This document shows positions 33,243 to 43,651 of a DNA stretch of 64,000 nt, in pieces. Source of the stretch: an uncultured Clostridia bacterium. Its GTDB lineage: Bacteria > Bacillota > Clostridia > Monoglobales > Monoglobaceae. The translations under genes were made by a program, and so were the position numbers. The DNA lies in assembly GCA_947631965.1 (NCBI GenBank), contig CANRNL010000010.1, positions 1 through 64,000 of the forward strand. The letters run 5' to 3'. The notes below the pieces were generated by a model. That model saw only the letters and a program-made list of their open reading frames with translations, was not told where the DNA came from and ran no database searches. Position 1 is the first letter of the stretch, and each line of letters opens with the position of its first letter.

Positions 33243-34626
33243 TATGACTCCGAATAAAACTTCGATGCCCGAACAGGACCCGAATGTAAGAAACAAGAAT
33301 TTTAAAGAGGTCGCGCTCGGCTACACAGAGGAAATGGCTGTAAACGAGGCTCAAAGGTGCTTGAACTGCAAAAACAGACCGTGCGTCGGCGGGTGCCCCG
33401 TAAATGTAAAGATACCCGAATTTATCGCGCTTGTCGCGGAGGGCAGGTTTGAGGAAGCGTATCACAAAATAAACGAGACGAGCAGTCTGCCCGCAATCTG
33501 CGGCAGAGTGTGTCCGCAGGAGAGCCAGTGTGAAAAATACTGTGTGCGCGGCATAAAGGGCGAGCCGGTCGGAATAGGACGCTTGGAGCGTTTTGTTGCG
33601 GATTGGTATATGAAAAACGGTAAGCCGACCGCCGCCGAAATCAAGCCCAACGGCAAAAAGGTGGCTGTTGTGGGTTCCGGTCCAGCGGGTCTTACCTGCG
33701 CGGGCGACCTCGCAAAGCTCGGCTATAAGGTCACGGTTTTCGAGGCTTTCCATACTCCGGGCGGCGTTTTGATGTACGGTATCCCCGAATTCAGACTGCC
33801 CAAGGACATAGTAAAAAAGGAAATAGAAAATCTTAAAAATCTCGGCGTGGAGATTATGACGAATATGGTTATCGGCAAGGTGTTCTCCATAGAAGAGTTG
33901 CTTACCGAGTATGAGTTTGACGCGGTGTTCGTAGGCACGGGAGCGGGACTTCCGAGCTTTATGAAGATAGAAGGCGAGAACCTCAACGGAGTGTATTCCG
34001 CGAACGAGTTTTTGACCAGAATAAATCTTATGAAGGGCTACAAGTTCCCCGAATACGATACGCCCGTTTTCTTTGGCGATAATGTTGTGATTGTCGGCGG
34101 CGGAAACGTTGCTATGGACGCGGCGCGCTGTGCTAAGAGGCTCGGTGCGAAAAATGTTTACATAGTGTATAGACGAAGCGAGGAAGAAATGCCCGCAAGA
34201 CTTGAGGAAGTACACCACGCCAAAGAAGAGGGAATAGAGTTCAGACTTCTCTGCAATCCGACGAGGATAATCGGAGAGGACGGCTGGGTAAAGCAGATAG
34301 AGTGTATCGAAATGGAACTTGGAGAGCCCGACGCGTCGGGCAGACGACGACCCGTTCCGAAAGAGGGAAGCGAATTTTTGATTGACGCGAGCGCGGTCGT
34401 TATCGCAATCGGTCAGACCCCCAACCCGCTTATCAAGAATACCACGCCCGACCTCGAAACGAACAAACGCGGATGTATCGTTGCGAAAGAGGAAACCGGC
34501 GAGACGAGCAAGCAGGGCGTTTATGCGGGCGGAGACGCCGTAACCGGCGCCGCTACGGTAATTTTGGCTATGGGCGCGGGCAAGACTGCGGCACAGTCTA
34601 TCGACGAGTATCTCAGAAACAAATAA
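33235..34626 (+). CDS. nfnB: NfnB (NADPH-binding large subunit, glutamate-synthase-small-chain-like)
   Basis: The 463-residue protein has an N-terminal iron-sulfur domain (CLNCKNRPCVGGCPVN and CGRVCPQESQCEKYC), the FAD site VVGSGPAGLTCAGDLAKLGY, an NADPH site VIVGGGNVAMDAARCAKRLG, and ends with AGGDAVTGAATVILAMGAGK. On its own it could be called GltD, but tight coupling to nfnA and the lack of a GltB large subunit make NfnB the better call. The complex sits in the cytoplasm and balances NADH, ferredoxin and NADPH. GdhA, an NADPH user, follows. Confidence 0.9.
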   Translation: MPNMTPNKTSMPEQDPNVRNKNFKEVALGYTEEMAVNEAQRCLNCKNRPCVGGCPVNVKIPEFIALVAEGRFEEAYHKINETSSLPAICGRVCPQESQCEKYCVRGIKGEPVGIGRLERFVADWYMKNGKPTAAEIKPNGKKVAVVGSGPAGLTCAGDLAKLGYKVTVFEAFHTPGGVLMYGIPEFRLPKDIVKKEIENLKNLGVEIMTNMVIGKVFSIEELLTEYEFDAVFVGTGAGLPSFMKIEGENLNGVYSANEFLTRINLMKGYKFPEYDTPVFFGDNVVIVGGGNVAMDAARCAKRLGAKNVYIVYRRSEEEMPARLEEVHHAKEEGIEFRLLCNPTRIIGEDGWVKQIECIEMELGEPDASGRRRPVPKEGSEFLIDASAVVIAIGQTPNPLIKNTTPDLETNKRGCIVAKEETGETSKQGVYAGGDAVTGAATVILAMGAGKTAAQSIDEYLRNK

Positions 34627-34683
34627 AAACTTATGCAAAATAATTATTCGGAGCTTCGGCTTTGAATCATTATAAATTATTAA

Positions 34684-36045
<1,362 letters not shown>

Positions 36046-36071
36046 TCAAGACCGATATTTTATTTGGATAT

Positions 36072-36099
36072 GCCCGACGGAAATTAGTTTCCGTCGGGC
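36072..36099 (+). terminator. Perfect hairpin after gdhA
   Basis: GCCCGACGGAAA (36072-36083), loop TTAG and TTTCCGTCGGGC (36088-36099) make a 12-bp perfect stem. No T tract follows, so it may be a weak terminator or an mRNA-stabilising structure. The Shine-Dalgarno of the Nudix gene lies 7 bp downstream. Confidence 0.55.
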
Positions 36100-36117
36100 G
36101 TGTCCGAGGAGCAAACT

Positions 36118-36663
36118 ATGATTTTTGAAGAAAAGACAATTTCAACAAAGAGAATATATGAGGGTAAAATAATCAATCTTCGGGTTGATACGGTGAGCCT
36201 GCCCAACGGAGGAACGGCTCTGAGAGAGCTTGTGGAGCATCCGGGCGGCGTGGGCATTGTCGCGCTTACCGACGACAATGAAATAATTTTGGTAAAGCAG
36301 TTCAGAAAACCGCTGGAAATGTCAATATATGAGGTTCCCGCGGGAAAGATGGACAAGGGCGACGAGTCTCCCGAAAGCTGCGGCAGACGCGAGCTGGAGG
36401 AAGAAACGGGTTACAGCGCTGACGAGTTTATATATTTGGGATATATGTATCCCTCTCCGGGATTTGTTGATGAGGTAACGCATTTGTTTTTGGCGCGGGG
36501 TCTGCATAAGGGCGCTGCGCATCCCGATGAGGACGAGTATTTGAACACGGAGAAAATCGACTTTGAAAAAGCGGTCGAAATGACAATGAACAACGAAATC
36601 AATGATGCCAAAACTGTATTTGGCATTTTAAAAACGCTTGTATACTTAAATGGGGACAGGTGA
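36118..36663 (+). CDS. Nudix hydrolase, ADP-ribose pyrophosphatase-like
   Basis: The 181-residue product has the Nudix box AGKMDKGDESPESCGRRELE followed by EETGY. The upstream VPAGK context and length match the YqkG/NudF ADP-ribose pyrophosphatases, which hydrolyse ADP-ribose to AMP and ribose-5-phosphate. ATG 36118 follows GAGGAGC; GTG at 36100 would overlap the hairpin. It overlaps nothing, but zapA follows after only 4 bp and the group continues to U32. Confidence 0.88.
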   Translation: MIFEEKTISTKRIYEGKIINLRVDTVSLPNGGTALRELVEHPGGVGIVALTDDNEIILVKQFRKPLEMSIYEVPAGKMDKGDESPESCGRRELEEETGYSADEFIYLGYMYPSPGFVDEVTHLFLARGLHKGAAHPDEDEYLNTEKIDFEKAVEMTMNNEINDAKTVFGILKTLVYLNGDR

Positions 36664-36667
36664 TATT

Positions 36668-37117
36668 ATGAAAAATAAATTTAAGGTCAGAATACGGGGA
36701 ATAGAGTATACTCTGGTGTCCTCCGAGGACGAGGAGTATGTAAACAAGGTCGCCTTTATGGTGGACAAAAAAATGGGCGAGGTCTATAGTGCTAACCCCA
36801 AGCTCAGCACCGCTATGACGGCTGTTCTGTCCGCCGTAAATCTTGCGGACCAGGTTTTGAAAGAGGAGGAAAACTCGGATAACCTGAGAAAACAGCTTTC
36901 CGAGTATTCCGAGGAGATGAAGAAGCTCAAAGCGGAGCTTACCGAGTGTAAGACCGCGCTCGCTCTCAAAGAAAATCAGATAGAAAGTCAGAAAGAGAGC
37001 ATAAACAATTTCAAGATAGATATAGCGAGAAAAGAAACCGAGATAAGCGGGCTGAAAGAAAACAAAAAGGACAACGCCCCTCGCTACGGCGGGGGCAACA
37101 GATACGGCAATCAGTGA
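36668..37117 (+). CDS. zapA: Cell division protein ZapA
   Basis: The 149-residue product begins KNKFKVRIRGIEYTLVSSED, matching the ZapA globular head, and continues with a coiled coil (from about residue 60, DNLRKQLSEYSEEMKKLKAEL given in part) and a basic Gly-rich tail (RYGGGNRYGN). ZapA cross-links FtsZ filaments. ATG 36668 is the start with an AGGTG-like site. It is followed by a U32 peptidase-family gene, a common pairing in Firmicutes. Confidence 0.88.
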   Translation: MKNKFKVRIRGIEYTLVSSEDEEYVNKVAFMVDKKMGEVYSANPKLSTAMTAVLSAVNLADQVLKEEENSDNLRKQLSEYSEEMKKLKAELTECKTALALKENQIESQKESINNFKIDIARKETEISGLKENKKDNAPRYGGGNRYGNQ

Positions 37118-37143
37118 TAAGTGTTTAAAGGACGATAATTTGT

Positions 37144-39249
37144 ATGATAGAACTTTTGGCTCCGGCGGGAAGCTATGACTGTGTGGTTGCTGCCGTGCAG
37201 AGCGGAGCGGACGCGGTCTATTTTTCGGGCGAGAATTACGGCGCGCGAAGCTATGCCGAAAATTTTGACCTTGCCGCGCTCGAAAAGGCGGCGGATTACT
37301 GTCGGCTTCGCGGCGTGAAAACTCATATAACGGTAAATACTCTGTGTACCGACCGCGAGCTTAAACAGTGTGCCGAGTATGTAAGGTTCCTTGCAAAAAT
37401 CGGGGTGGATGCGGTTATTGTGCAGGATTTGGGCGTGCTTGATATGATTAAACATATATGCCCGTCAATGCCGATACACGCAAGCACTCAAATGACGGCG
37501 CACAATATCGACGGCGTGCTTATGGCGGAAAAGCTGGGGGCGCAGAGAGTGGTGCTGTCGCGCGAATTGTCGCTTGAAAATATTAAGAATATCGCTGATA
37601 ATACCGAGGCGGAGCTTGAGGTGTTCGCGCACGGTGCGCTCTGTATGTGCTATTCGGGACAATGCCTTATGAGCAGCGTTTTCGGCGGAAGAAGCGGAAA
37701 CCGAGGTAAATGTGCGCAGCCGTGCAGACTGAAATATTCGATAAACAACAGTGATGAAAATTATTATCTGAGCCTTAAAGACCTGTCGCTGGCTGGATAT
37801 ATAAAAGAGCTTGCGGCGGCGGGCGTGACTTCGCTTAAAATCGAGGGAAGAATGAAAGGCGCTTCATATGTCGCAGCTGTGACAAAGGTGTTCAGAAATT
37901 GTATAGATTCGGGCAGACGACCCTTGCCGAAAGAGGAGGAGCTTCTGCGGCGCGTGTTCTTCCGAGATGAGTTTACCGACGGTTATTTTACGGGCAGAGC
38001 GGGAAAAAATATGTTTACGCTCAACAGAGCCGAAAATCCGTACAAACGCTCGGACGCGGATTTGGAGAGGGAACTCGGCGACGCCTGCAAAAATTCCGAG
38101 AATATAAAAAATAAGATAGATTGCAAGGTAAAGATAGTTGAGGGAGAAAAGCCCGAAATTCTTATGAATTGCCGAGGCTTTTCGGTGAAATATACATCGG
38201 GCGAAAGGGTTTGCACCGCAAAGAACCGACCGACCGCCGCCGAAACGATAAAAACGCAGATAGGTAAAACGGGCGGCGTTCCGTTTGAATTTGAAAAAAT
38301 CGACACAGAGCTGTCGGACTCGCCGTTTGTGCCGCTCTCGGTAATAAACGAGCTTCGGCGCGGCGGAATACAGCTCTTGGAAGAAAAAATAAAAAATTCC
38401 CGCCGCTTAAAAACAAATTCGTTTGAGTTTGTCGGCAAGGTAAAGGACGCGCCGCGCGAATTAAAATTCACCTGCTCGGTTTTCAATGCCGAACAGCTTG
38501 AAGCGGTTTTAAGCTTCGGCGAGGCGTTTTCGAGGATATACGTTCCCGTATATGTTGCCGAAAGAAACATAGAGCTGCTTGCAAGATATGGCGAATATAA
38601 AGAAAAAATTGTGCTTTCTCTGCCCGCGATTTCAAGAGGGCAGGCGTTTAAGACCGCCGTTTCGTCGCTCGGCGAAGCGGGGTATAACAATTTGCAGGTG
38701 AATAACATTTCACATATGATGTACTCGGAGGATGCGAACAAAAATCTGTTCGGCGGGTTCAGAATGAATGTATTTAACAGCGAAGCCGTGCGGGTTTGCG
38801 CGGAGAACGGGCTTAAAAGTGTGTGCCTGTCGCCCGAACTCAATTTGGCGCAGATACGCTCAATATCGAAGCTCGTCGAGTGTGAAGTGATAGGCTACGG
38901 ACGACTGCCGCTTATGGTGACCGAGAATTGCCCTGCGGAGGCGGCTTTGGGTTGCCGCAAATGCGCAGGAGTTAACATAATAACAGACCGCAAGGGCGCG
39001 AAGCTCCCCGTTGTCAGGGACGGCGCGGACTGCACTGGCGGCGAGCGCTCGTTTGTCATTTTAAATTCCGCGCCGATTTTTACGGCGGATAAGTCGGACG
39101 AGCTTAAAGCCGCGGGAGTTTCCGCCGTGAATCTGTATTTTACGGTAGAAAGCCGTTTAGAGTGCGCTAAGGTCTGCAAAATGTATTTTGAAAATAAGAA
39201 ACCTGACTTTGATTATACGAGAGGACATTTTAATAAGGGGGTAATCTGA
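37144..39249 (+). CDS. U32 family protein (RlhA/TrhP-like) with DUF3656 C-terminus
   Basis: The 701-residue protein begins IELLAPAGSYDCVVAAVQSG and shows the family hallmark AHGALCMCYSGQCLMSS, then NRGKCAQPCRLKY. These cysteines fit the iron-sulfur site suspected in U32 proteins. Members are called collagenase-like peptidases, but the best-studied ones (RlhA, TrhO/P) hydroxylate rRNA or tRNA bases, so an RNA-modifying role is more likely than proteolysis. The long C-terminal part resembles DUF3656. It starts 26 bp after zapA and its stop overlaps the dut start (TGATG). Confidence 0.87.
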   Translation: MIELLAPAGSYDCVVAAVQSGADAVYFSGENYGARSYAENFDLAALEKAADYCRLRGVKTHITVNTLCTDRELKQCAEYVRFLAKIGVDAVIVQDLGVLDMIKHICPSMPIHASTQMTAHNIDGVLMAEKLGAQRVVLSRELSLENIKNIADNTEAELEVFAHGALCMCYSGQCLMSSVFGGRSGNRGKCAQPCRLKYSINNSDENYYLSLKDLSLAGYIKELAAAGVTSLKIEGRMKGASYVAAVTKVFRNCIDSGRRPLPKEEELLRRVFFRDEFTDGYFTGRAGKNMFTLNRAENPYKRSDADLERELGDACKNSENIKNKIDCKVKIVEGEKPEILMNCRGFSVKYTSGERVCTAKNRPTAAETIKTQIGKTGGVPFEFEKIDTELSDSPFVPLSVINELRRGGIQLLEEKIKNSRRLKTNSFEFVGKVKDAPRELKFTCSVFNAEQLEAVLSFGEAFSRIYVPVYVAERNIELLARYGEYKEKIVLSLPAISRGQAFKTAVSSLGEAGYNNLQVNNISHMMYSEDANKNLFGGFRMNVFNSEAVRVCAENGLKSVCLSPELNLAQIRSISKLVECEVIGYGRLPLMVTENCPAEAALGCRKCAGVNIITDRKGAKLPVVRDGADCTGGERSFVILNSAPIFTADKSDELKAAGVSAVNLYFTVESRLECAKVCKMYFENKKPDFDYTRGHFNKGVI

Positions 39250-39686
39250 TGTCGGAAATCAAAATTAAATTTTTATCGGACAATGTAAAAATGCCTGAGT
39301 ACGCGACCGAGGGAAGCGCGGGTACCGATTTGAGCGCGGCAATAAAAAAGCCTATGCTGGTAAGACCCAAGGAGCGCACTCTTATTCCGACCGGAATAGC
39401 CTTGCAAATCCCCAAGGGATATGCGGGCTTTGTGTTCGCAAGAAGCGGTCTTGCTCTAAGGCAGGGCTTGTCGCTGTGCAACGGCGTGGGCGTTATTGAC
39501 AGCGATTATACCGGAGAGATAAAAGTAGGCGTTGTTAATTTGTCGGATAAGGAATATACCGTAAACCCCGGCGACAGAGTGGCTCAGCTTGTTATTATGC
39601 CTGTTGCGCGCGCCAAGTTTATCGAGGTGGACGAGCTTGAACACACTGCCAGAGGCGGCGGCGGTTTCGGCTCGACGGGCAAATGA
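39249..39686 (+). CDS. dut: dUTP diphosphatase
   Basis: The 145-residue trimeric dUTPase hydrolyses dUTP to dUMP. All five motifs are visible: EGSAGTDLSAA, ARSGLALRQGL, NGVGVIDSDYTGEI, GDRVAQLVI and the C-terminal RGGGGFGSTG that closes over the active site. Normal length. Coupled to the U32 gene (1-bp overlap) and to the next gene (4-bp overlap). Confidence 0.96.
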   Translation: MSEIKIKFLSDNVKMPEYATEGSAGTDLSAAIKKPMLVRPKERTLIPTGIALQIPKGYAGFVFARSGLALRQGLSLCNGVGVIDSDYTGEIKVGVVNLSDKEYTVNPGDRVAQLVIMPVARAKFIEVDELEHTARGGGGFGSTGK

Positions 39687-40060
39687 TGACGAGGGCGGAC
39701 AGATTTGTGACGGCGTTTTTCCTGCTTGCAGCGGTCTTTGCGTTGATTTTTTTAAACCTTGCGGTCTACTCCGCCGAGCCTAGCGCGATTGTGATTTCGG
39801 TAGACGGGCGCGAGTATGCGAGATATAATCCCGACGAGCTTAGCGAGCCGCGCCGGATAGAGGTTCGGAGTGAGTACGGATATAATCTTGTGGAGGTTTC
39901 GAGCGAGGGCGCTAGGGTTTTGGAAGCGTCCTGCCCCGACAAGTCGGACGTACACAGCGGTATGATTTCTAAGAGTAATCAGGTTATTATATGCGCGCCG
40001 AACAGAGTTTCGATAAGGATTGTCGGAGGTTCGGACGATGTTGACGGAGTGGCGTACTGA
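39683..40060 (+). CDS. NusG domain II-like membrane-anchored protein
   Basis: The 125-residue product has an N-terminal membrane segment (FVTAFFLLAAVFALIFLNLA) and a beta-rich domain with CPDKSDVHSGMISKSNQVII and CAPNRVSIRI, which match the small NusG domain II family (DUF1312-like). These are commonly encoded next to a Gx transporter gene, as here, but function is unknown. It overlaps dut by 4 bp and touches the next gene by 1 bp. Confidence 0.82.
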   Translation: MMTRADRFVTAFFLLAAVFALIFLNLAVYSAEPSAIVISVDGREYARYNPDELSEPRRIEVRSEYGYNLVEVSSEGARVLEASCPDKSDVHSGMISKSNQVIICAPNRVSIRIVGGSDDVDGVAY

Positions 40061-40575
40061 TGAATATTAAGGCGAGCAAAAAACTTACGATTATGGCGCT
40101 GTTCACCGCGGTAGGTCTGGTGCTTCAGTTCGTTGAAAGTATGCTTCCGATATTCACCGCGATACCCGGAGGCAAGCTGGGACTGGCAAACATAGTTTCG
40201 ATTGTGAATATATCGTTTTTCGGCGGCGCGAACGCGCTTTTGATTGCGGTAATCCGTTCGTTTATCGGAAGTATACTCTGCGGCGGAGTTATGTCGGTGC
40301 CGTACAGCGTAAGCGGCGCTGTTTTGAGTACGGTTGTGATGTGGCTTGCGAAAAAGTACGCGGGCGGCAGACTCAGCAGCATCGGGATAGGAGTTCTGGG
40401 CGCGGCGGCACACAACACCGCGCAGGTTCTGACGGCGAGCATAATATTCGGCAGCGTATATATATGGACATATTTGCCCGTGCTTATAATTATAGGCACA
40501 TTGTCGGGTGCGCTGGTCGGTTTTGCGGCCGAGACGGTGCTTCGCAAAACGCCGATAACCAAAATTTTAAAGTGA
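40060..40575 (+). CDS. Gx transporter family protein (ECF S-component-like)
   Basis: The 171-residue membrane protein has about five hydrophobic segments and the Gly-rich motif PGGKLGLANIVSIVNISFFG. It belongs to the group once called heptaprenyl diphosphate synthase component I and now listed as Gx transporters, which resemble substrate-binding subunits of ECF transporters. The substrate is unknown. It is translationally coupled to the NusG-II-like gene. Confidence 0.85.
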   Translation: MNIKASKKLTIMALFTAVGLVLQFVESMLPIFTAIPGGKLGLANIVSIVNISFFGGANALLIAVIRSFIGSILCGGVMSVPYSVSGAVLSTVVMWLAKKYAGGRLSSIGIGVLGAAAHNTAQVLTASIIFGSVYIWTYLPVLIIIGTLSGALVGFAAETVLRKTPITKILK

Positions 40576-40592
40576 TTTCAGAGGCGGTAGTA

Positions 40593-41174
40593 TTGAGAAA
40601 AATAATTTTGGCGTCCGGTTCTCCGAGGCGGCGGGAGCTTTTGACGGATTTGGGAATAAAATTTGAAATAATGGTCGATAATTCTTCGGAGGTAACTCCG
40701 AAAAACGCATCTCCCGACGAGGTGGTTATGACGCTTGCGAAAAACAAGCTGTGCAACGTCGCAAAAAATGCGCCGAACGACAGTCTTATAATTGCGGCGG
40801 ATACCGTGGTGGCATACAACGGGCGCATCCTCGGCAAGCCGAAGGACGAAGCGCAGGCTTTTGAAATGCTGTCGGCGCTGAGCGGGCAGCGGCACAGCGT
40901 CTATACCGGCATAGCCGTCGGAGACAATAAAACGGGCAAGACCGTTTGCGAGTTTGAAAAGACGGATGTGTATTTCAGAAAACTTGAAGATGATGAAATA
41001 AAGAGATATATCTCGACAGGCGAGCCTATGGATAAGGCGGGCGCGTACGGAATACAGAATTTGGGCGCGCTGTTTGTCGAAAAAATAAACGGAGATTATT
41101 TCAATGTGGTCGGTCTGCCGCTTTGCAGACTCGGCAAAATTTTGAAAGATGAATTTGAACTAAAGACAGTTTAG
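40593..41174 (+). CDS. maf: Maf nucleotide pyrophosphatase
   Basis: The 193-residue product has ILASGSPRRRELL at its start and IAADTVV, GKPKDEAQAFEML, SGQRHSVYTG and GAYGIQNLG, which define Maf proteins. They hydrolyse dTTP/UTP or modified nucleotides and affect septation. The GAGGCGG site points to TTG 40593 as start; the longer frame crosses the Gx gene. It is placed just before mreB, as in many bacteria. Confidence 0.92.
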   Translation: MRKIILASGSPRRRELLTDLGIKFEIMVDNSSEVTPKNASPDEVVMTLAKNKLCNVAKNAPNDSLIIAADTVVAYNGRILGKPKDEAQAFEMLSALSGQRHSVYTGIAVGDNKTGKTVCEFEKTDVYFRKLEDDEIKRYISTGEPMDKAGAYGIQNLGALFVEKINGDYFNVVGLPLCRLGKILKDEFELKTV

Positions 41175-41191
41175 CTTAGGAGGTTTTTTAT

Positions 41192-42199
41192 ATGGCAAGA
41201 TGCCTTGGACTTGATTTGGGAACGACTTCCACACTGATTTACAGCGAGGGTCAGGGGATAATTTTTAACGAACCGTCGGTAATTGCAATCAACAGTACGA
41301 CGAACGCACCGTTGTCGTTCGGCAACGAGGCGCGGGAGATGCTCGGCAGAACGCCCGAAAGCATCGAGGCGTTCAGTCCGCTCAAATACGGAGTTATAGC
41401 AAGCTTTGATATGACGGTCGCAATGCTTAAAAATTTTATCGGAAAGGTGGTTAAGTCGAGCTTTATAAAGCCCAAAGTAATAGTTACCATTCCGTCTAAG
41501 GCGACCGAGGTTGAAAAGCGCGCGGTCGTTGACGTTGTGCTGAAGGCGGGCGCAAAAGAGGTATGTATGATTGAGTCGCTTATGGCGGCGGCTATAGGTG
41601 CGGGAATCGAGGTGTCCGAGCCGACCGGCTCCATGGTCGTAAATATCGGCGGCGGAATAACCGAGGTCGCGGTAATTTCTCTCGGCGGCATAGTCACTTC
41701 AAATTCGATTGAAACGGCGGGTAACGAGATTGACAACGCTATAGTTCAGTACCTTAAAAAGAAACACAATATTATGACCGGCGAGAGGACTGCCGAAGAA
41801 ATAAAAATGACGATAGGCTCGGCTTACGGTCCCAAAGATGCGACTACAATGGAAATAAAAGGCAGAGATATGGTGTCGGGACTCCCTGTTATAAAGAGAA
41901 TTTCGGCGGATGAGGTAAGAACCCCTATTTTCGAGTGCGCAAACCTTATTGTGGACGCGATAAAGGCAACTCTTGAGCAGACCCCTCCCGAACTTTCGTC
42001 GGACATTATGACCAACGGAATTGTTTTGACGGGCGGCGGCGCGCTTTTAAAGGGATTGGGCAGACTTATAAACGCAAGCACCGAAATCCCCGTGTATATT
42101 GCGGAAAATCCAATCGAGTGCGTGGCGATAGGCGCGGGCTCCGCTCTTGACATATCGGCGGTTAAGCGCGCCTCTATGATAACCAGAAAAAAGAGATAA
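41192..42199 (+). CDS. mreB: Rod shape-determining protein MreB
   Basis: The 335-residue actin-like ATPase shows the phosphate-binding LGLDLGTTSTLIY, VVNIGGGITEVAV and VLTGGGALLKGL motifs. It forms membrane-bound filaments that guide lateral wall synthesis. TAGGAGGT precedes ATG 41192. The sequence is somewhat diverged from Bacillus MreB (for example GRTP instead of the usual ML/MGKTP pattern), but length and context are normal. It leads mreCD and PBP2. Confidence 0.94.
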   Translation: MARCLGLDLGTTSTLIYSEGQGIIFNEPSVIAINSTTNAPLSFGNEAREMLGRTPESIEAFSPLKYGVIASFDMTVAMLKNFIGKVVKSSFIKPKVIVTIPSKATEVEKRAVVDVVLKAGAKEVCMIESLMAAAIGAGIEVSEPTGSMVVNIGGGITEVAVISLGGIVTSNSIETAGNEIDNAIVQYLKKKHNIMTGERTAEEIKMTIGSAYGPKDATTMEIKGRDMVSGLPVIKRISADEVRTPIFECANLIVDAIKATLEQTPPELSSDIMTNGIVLTGGGALLKGLGRLINASTEIPVYIAENPIECVAIGAGSALDISAVKRASMITRKKR

Positions 42200-42215
42200 A
42201 GGAGCGTCGGTTCAG

Positions 42216-43067
42216 TTGAGGCGTTTTTTCAAAAATAAAATCGCAGTCACAATTTCGGTGCTGACGCTGATACTTATTGTGCTTGCCGTAATTTTAAATT
42301 CCGCCGCGCCCAATGCGCCGTTTGTTCAAAATTCGGTCGGAGTTATCATAACTCCGGTACAGCATTTGTTTTCGGGCGCGCAGAACGGTATCAGGTCGTT
42401 TTTTTCAAGATTCGGCGACGCGGCGGCTCTCAGCGAGGAAAACCAATCTTTAAATTCGGAGATTGCCTCTTTGAGAAACGAAATACGCGAGCTTCAGAGC
42501 GTTAAGGACGAAAACACCGGACTTCGCAAAATGCTCGGTCTTAAAGAGGCGAATCCCGAACTTGAGCTTGAAGCTGCGAACCTTATCGCGACAGACCCGA
42601 CAAACTGGTACAGCACTTTTACGATAGATAAGGGCTCGAAGGACGGAATAAGCATAAATCAGGCTGTTATAAATTCGGACAAGTACCTTGTCGGACGCAT
42701 ATATGAGGTCGGCACCACCTGGGCGAGAGTAATAACTCTTTCAGACCCCGAACATTCGGCGGGCTGCGTTATTTCGCGTTCGCGCGACCCCGGCGTTGCG
42801 GAGTGCGACAGCGAGCTGGCTTCGCAGAGAAAGTGCAGAATATCCTATCTCGCGCAGGATGCGGACGTTATAGTCGGCGACTATGTTGAGACGTCGGGCA
42901 TAGGCGGCATTTATCCTGCGGGACTTCAACTCGGCAAAATCGTTGAAATACACGAGGAAACGCCGAGTATGTCGAAGTATGCGATTATGGAGATTTCGGC
43001 GGACATAGACCACTTGACGCAGGTGTTTGTGGTTAAAAACAACCCCAATGCCCTGCCCGATGAGTAA
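42216..43067 (+). CDS. mreC: Rod shape-determining protein MreC
   Basis: The 283-residue bitopic protein has one N-terminal membrane helix (IAVTISVLTLILIVLAVIL), a coiled coil (about residues 68-110, SEENQSLNSEIASLRNEI given in part) and the beta-rich MreC core (DPTNWYSTFTIDKGSKDGI, GIGGIYPAGLQLGKI). It scaffolds the elongasome on the outer face. Translation starts at TTG 42216, with GGAG 11 bp ahead. It lies between mreB and mreD. Confidence 0.93.
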   Translation: MRRFFKNKIAVTISVLTLILIVLAVILNSAAPNAPFVQNSVGVIITPVQHLFSGAQNGIRSFFSRFGDAAALSEENQSLNSEIASLRNEIRELQSVKDENTGLRKMLGLKEANPELELEAANLIATDPTNWYSTFTIDKGSKDGISINQAVINSDKYLVGRIYEVGTTWARVITLSDPEHSAGCVISRSRDPGVAECDSELASQRKCRISYLAQDADVIVGDYVETSGIGGIYPAGLQLGKIVEIHEETPSMSKYAIMEISADIDHLTQVFVVKNNPNALPDE

Positions 43068-43115
43068 TTTGATAAAATATTCGTAAGAAGATTATGAAAA
43101 ACGGAGGTAAATCCC

Positions 43116-43622
43116 GTGATTATACCGTTTTACGGCGTTTGGCTTTTGCTTATAACGGCGGTTCAGTCTACGGTTTTAAAAGGTATTGAGATACTTTCGG
43201 TAAAACCGAATTTGTTTTTAATATTCGTGCTTATGATTGCGCTGCTTCGCGGACGCAAAGAGGGTATGATTGCGGGCGCGCTTTTCGGACTGTTTCTCGA
43301 CATTTCGGCGGGACGGCTTATAGGCGCATACGGAATACTCTATCTTTATATGGGCTTTATGGTCGGTATTATATCGGAGAGGTTTATAAGTCGGGCGCAC
43401 TTCGCGTTTTCGCTTATACTCACTTTTGTGTTTACGATAATGACCGAGTTTGTATATTTTTTGTTGACGCTGACCGTTTTAAGCGGCGCGGATATGGGCT
43501 ACTCGCTTTTGCATATTATACTTCCTTCGGCGGTTTATAATACGGCTGCCGCGTCGGTTATGTATTTTTTGGTTTTAAAGTCTCTGAAATTTATAGGCGG
43601 AGTTAAAATTGACGAATATTAA
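43116..43622 (+). CDS. mreD: Rod shape-determining protein MreD
   Basis: The 168-residue, highly hydrophobic protein has about five membrane segments and the family's typical LRGRKEGMIAGALFGLFLDI. It is a membrane partner of MreC. It starts at GTG 43116 after CGGAGGTAA. Position between mreC and a class B PBP fixes the identity despite weak sequence conservation. Confidence 0.9.
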   Translation: MIIPFYGVWLLLITAVQSTVLKGIEILSVKPNLFLIFVLMIALLRGRKEGMIAGALFGLFLDISAGRLIGAYGILYLYMGFMVGIISERFISRAHFAFSLILTFVFTIMTEFVYFLLTLTVLSGADMGYSLLHIILPSAVYNTAAASVMYFLVLKSLKFIGGVKIDEY

Positions 43623-43651
43623 ACTTTTATTTAAGGCTAAGGGTGATTTTT

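Noticed and set aside
33235-34626. GltD, glutamate synthase small subunit
   Set aside because: The sequence would allow it, but no large subunit is present and the gene overlaps a NfnA-type gene, which defines the NfnAB transhydrogenase.
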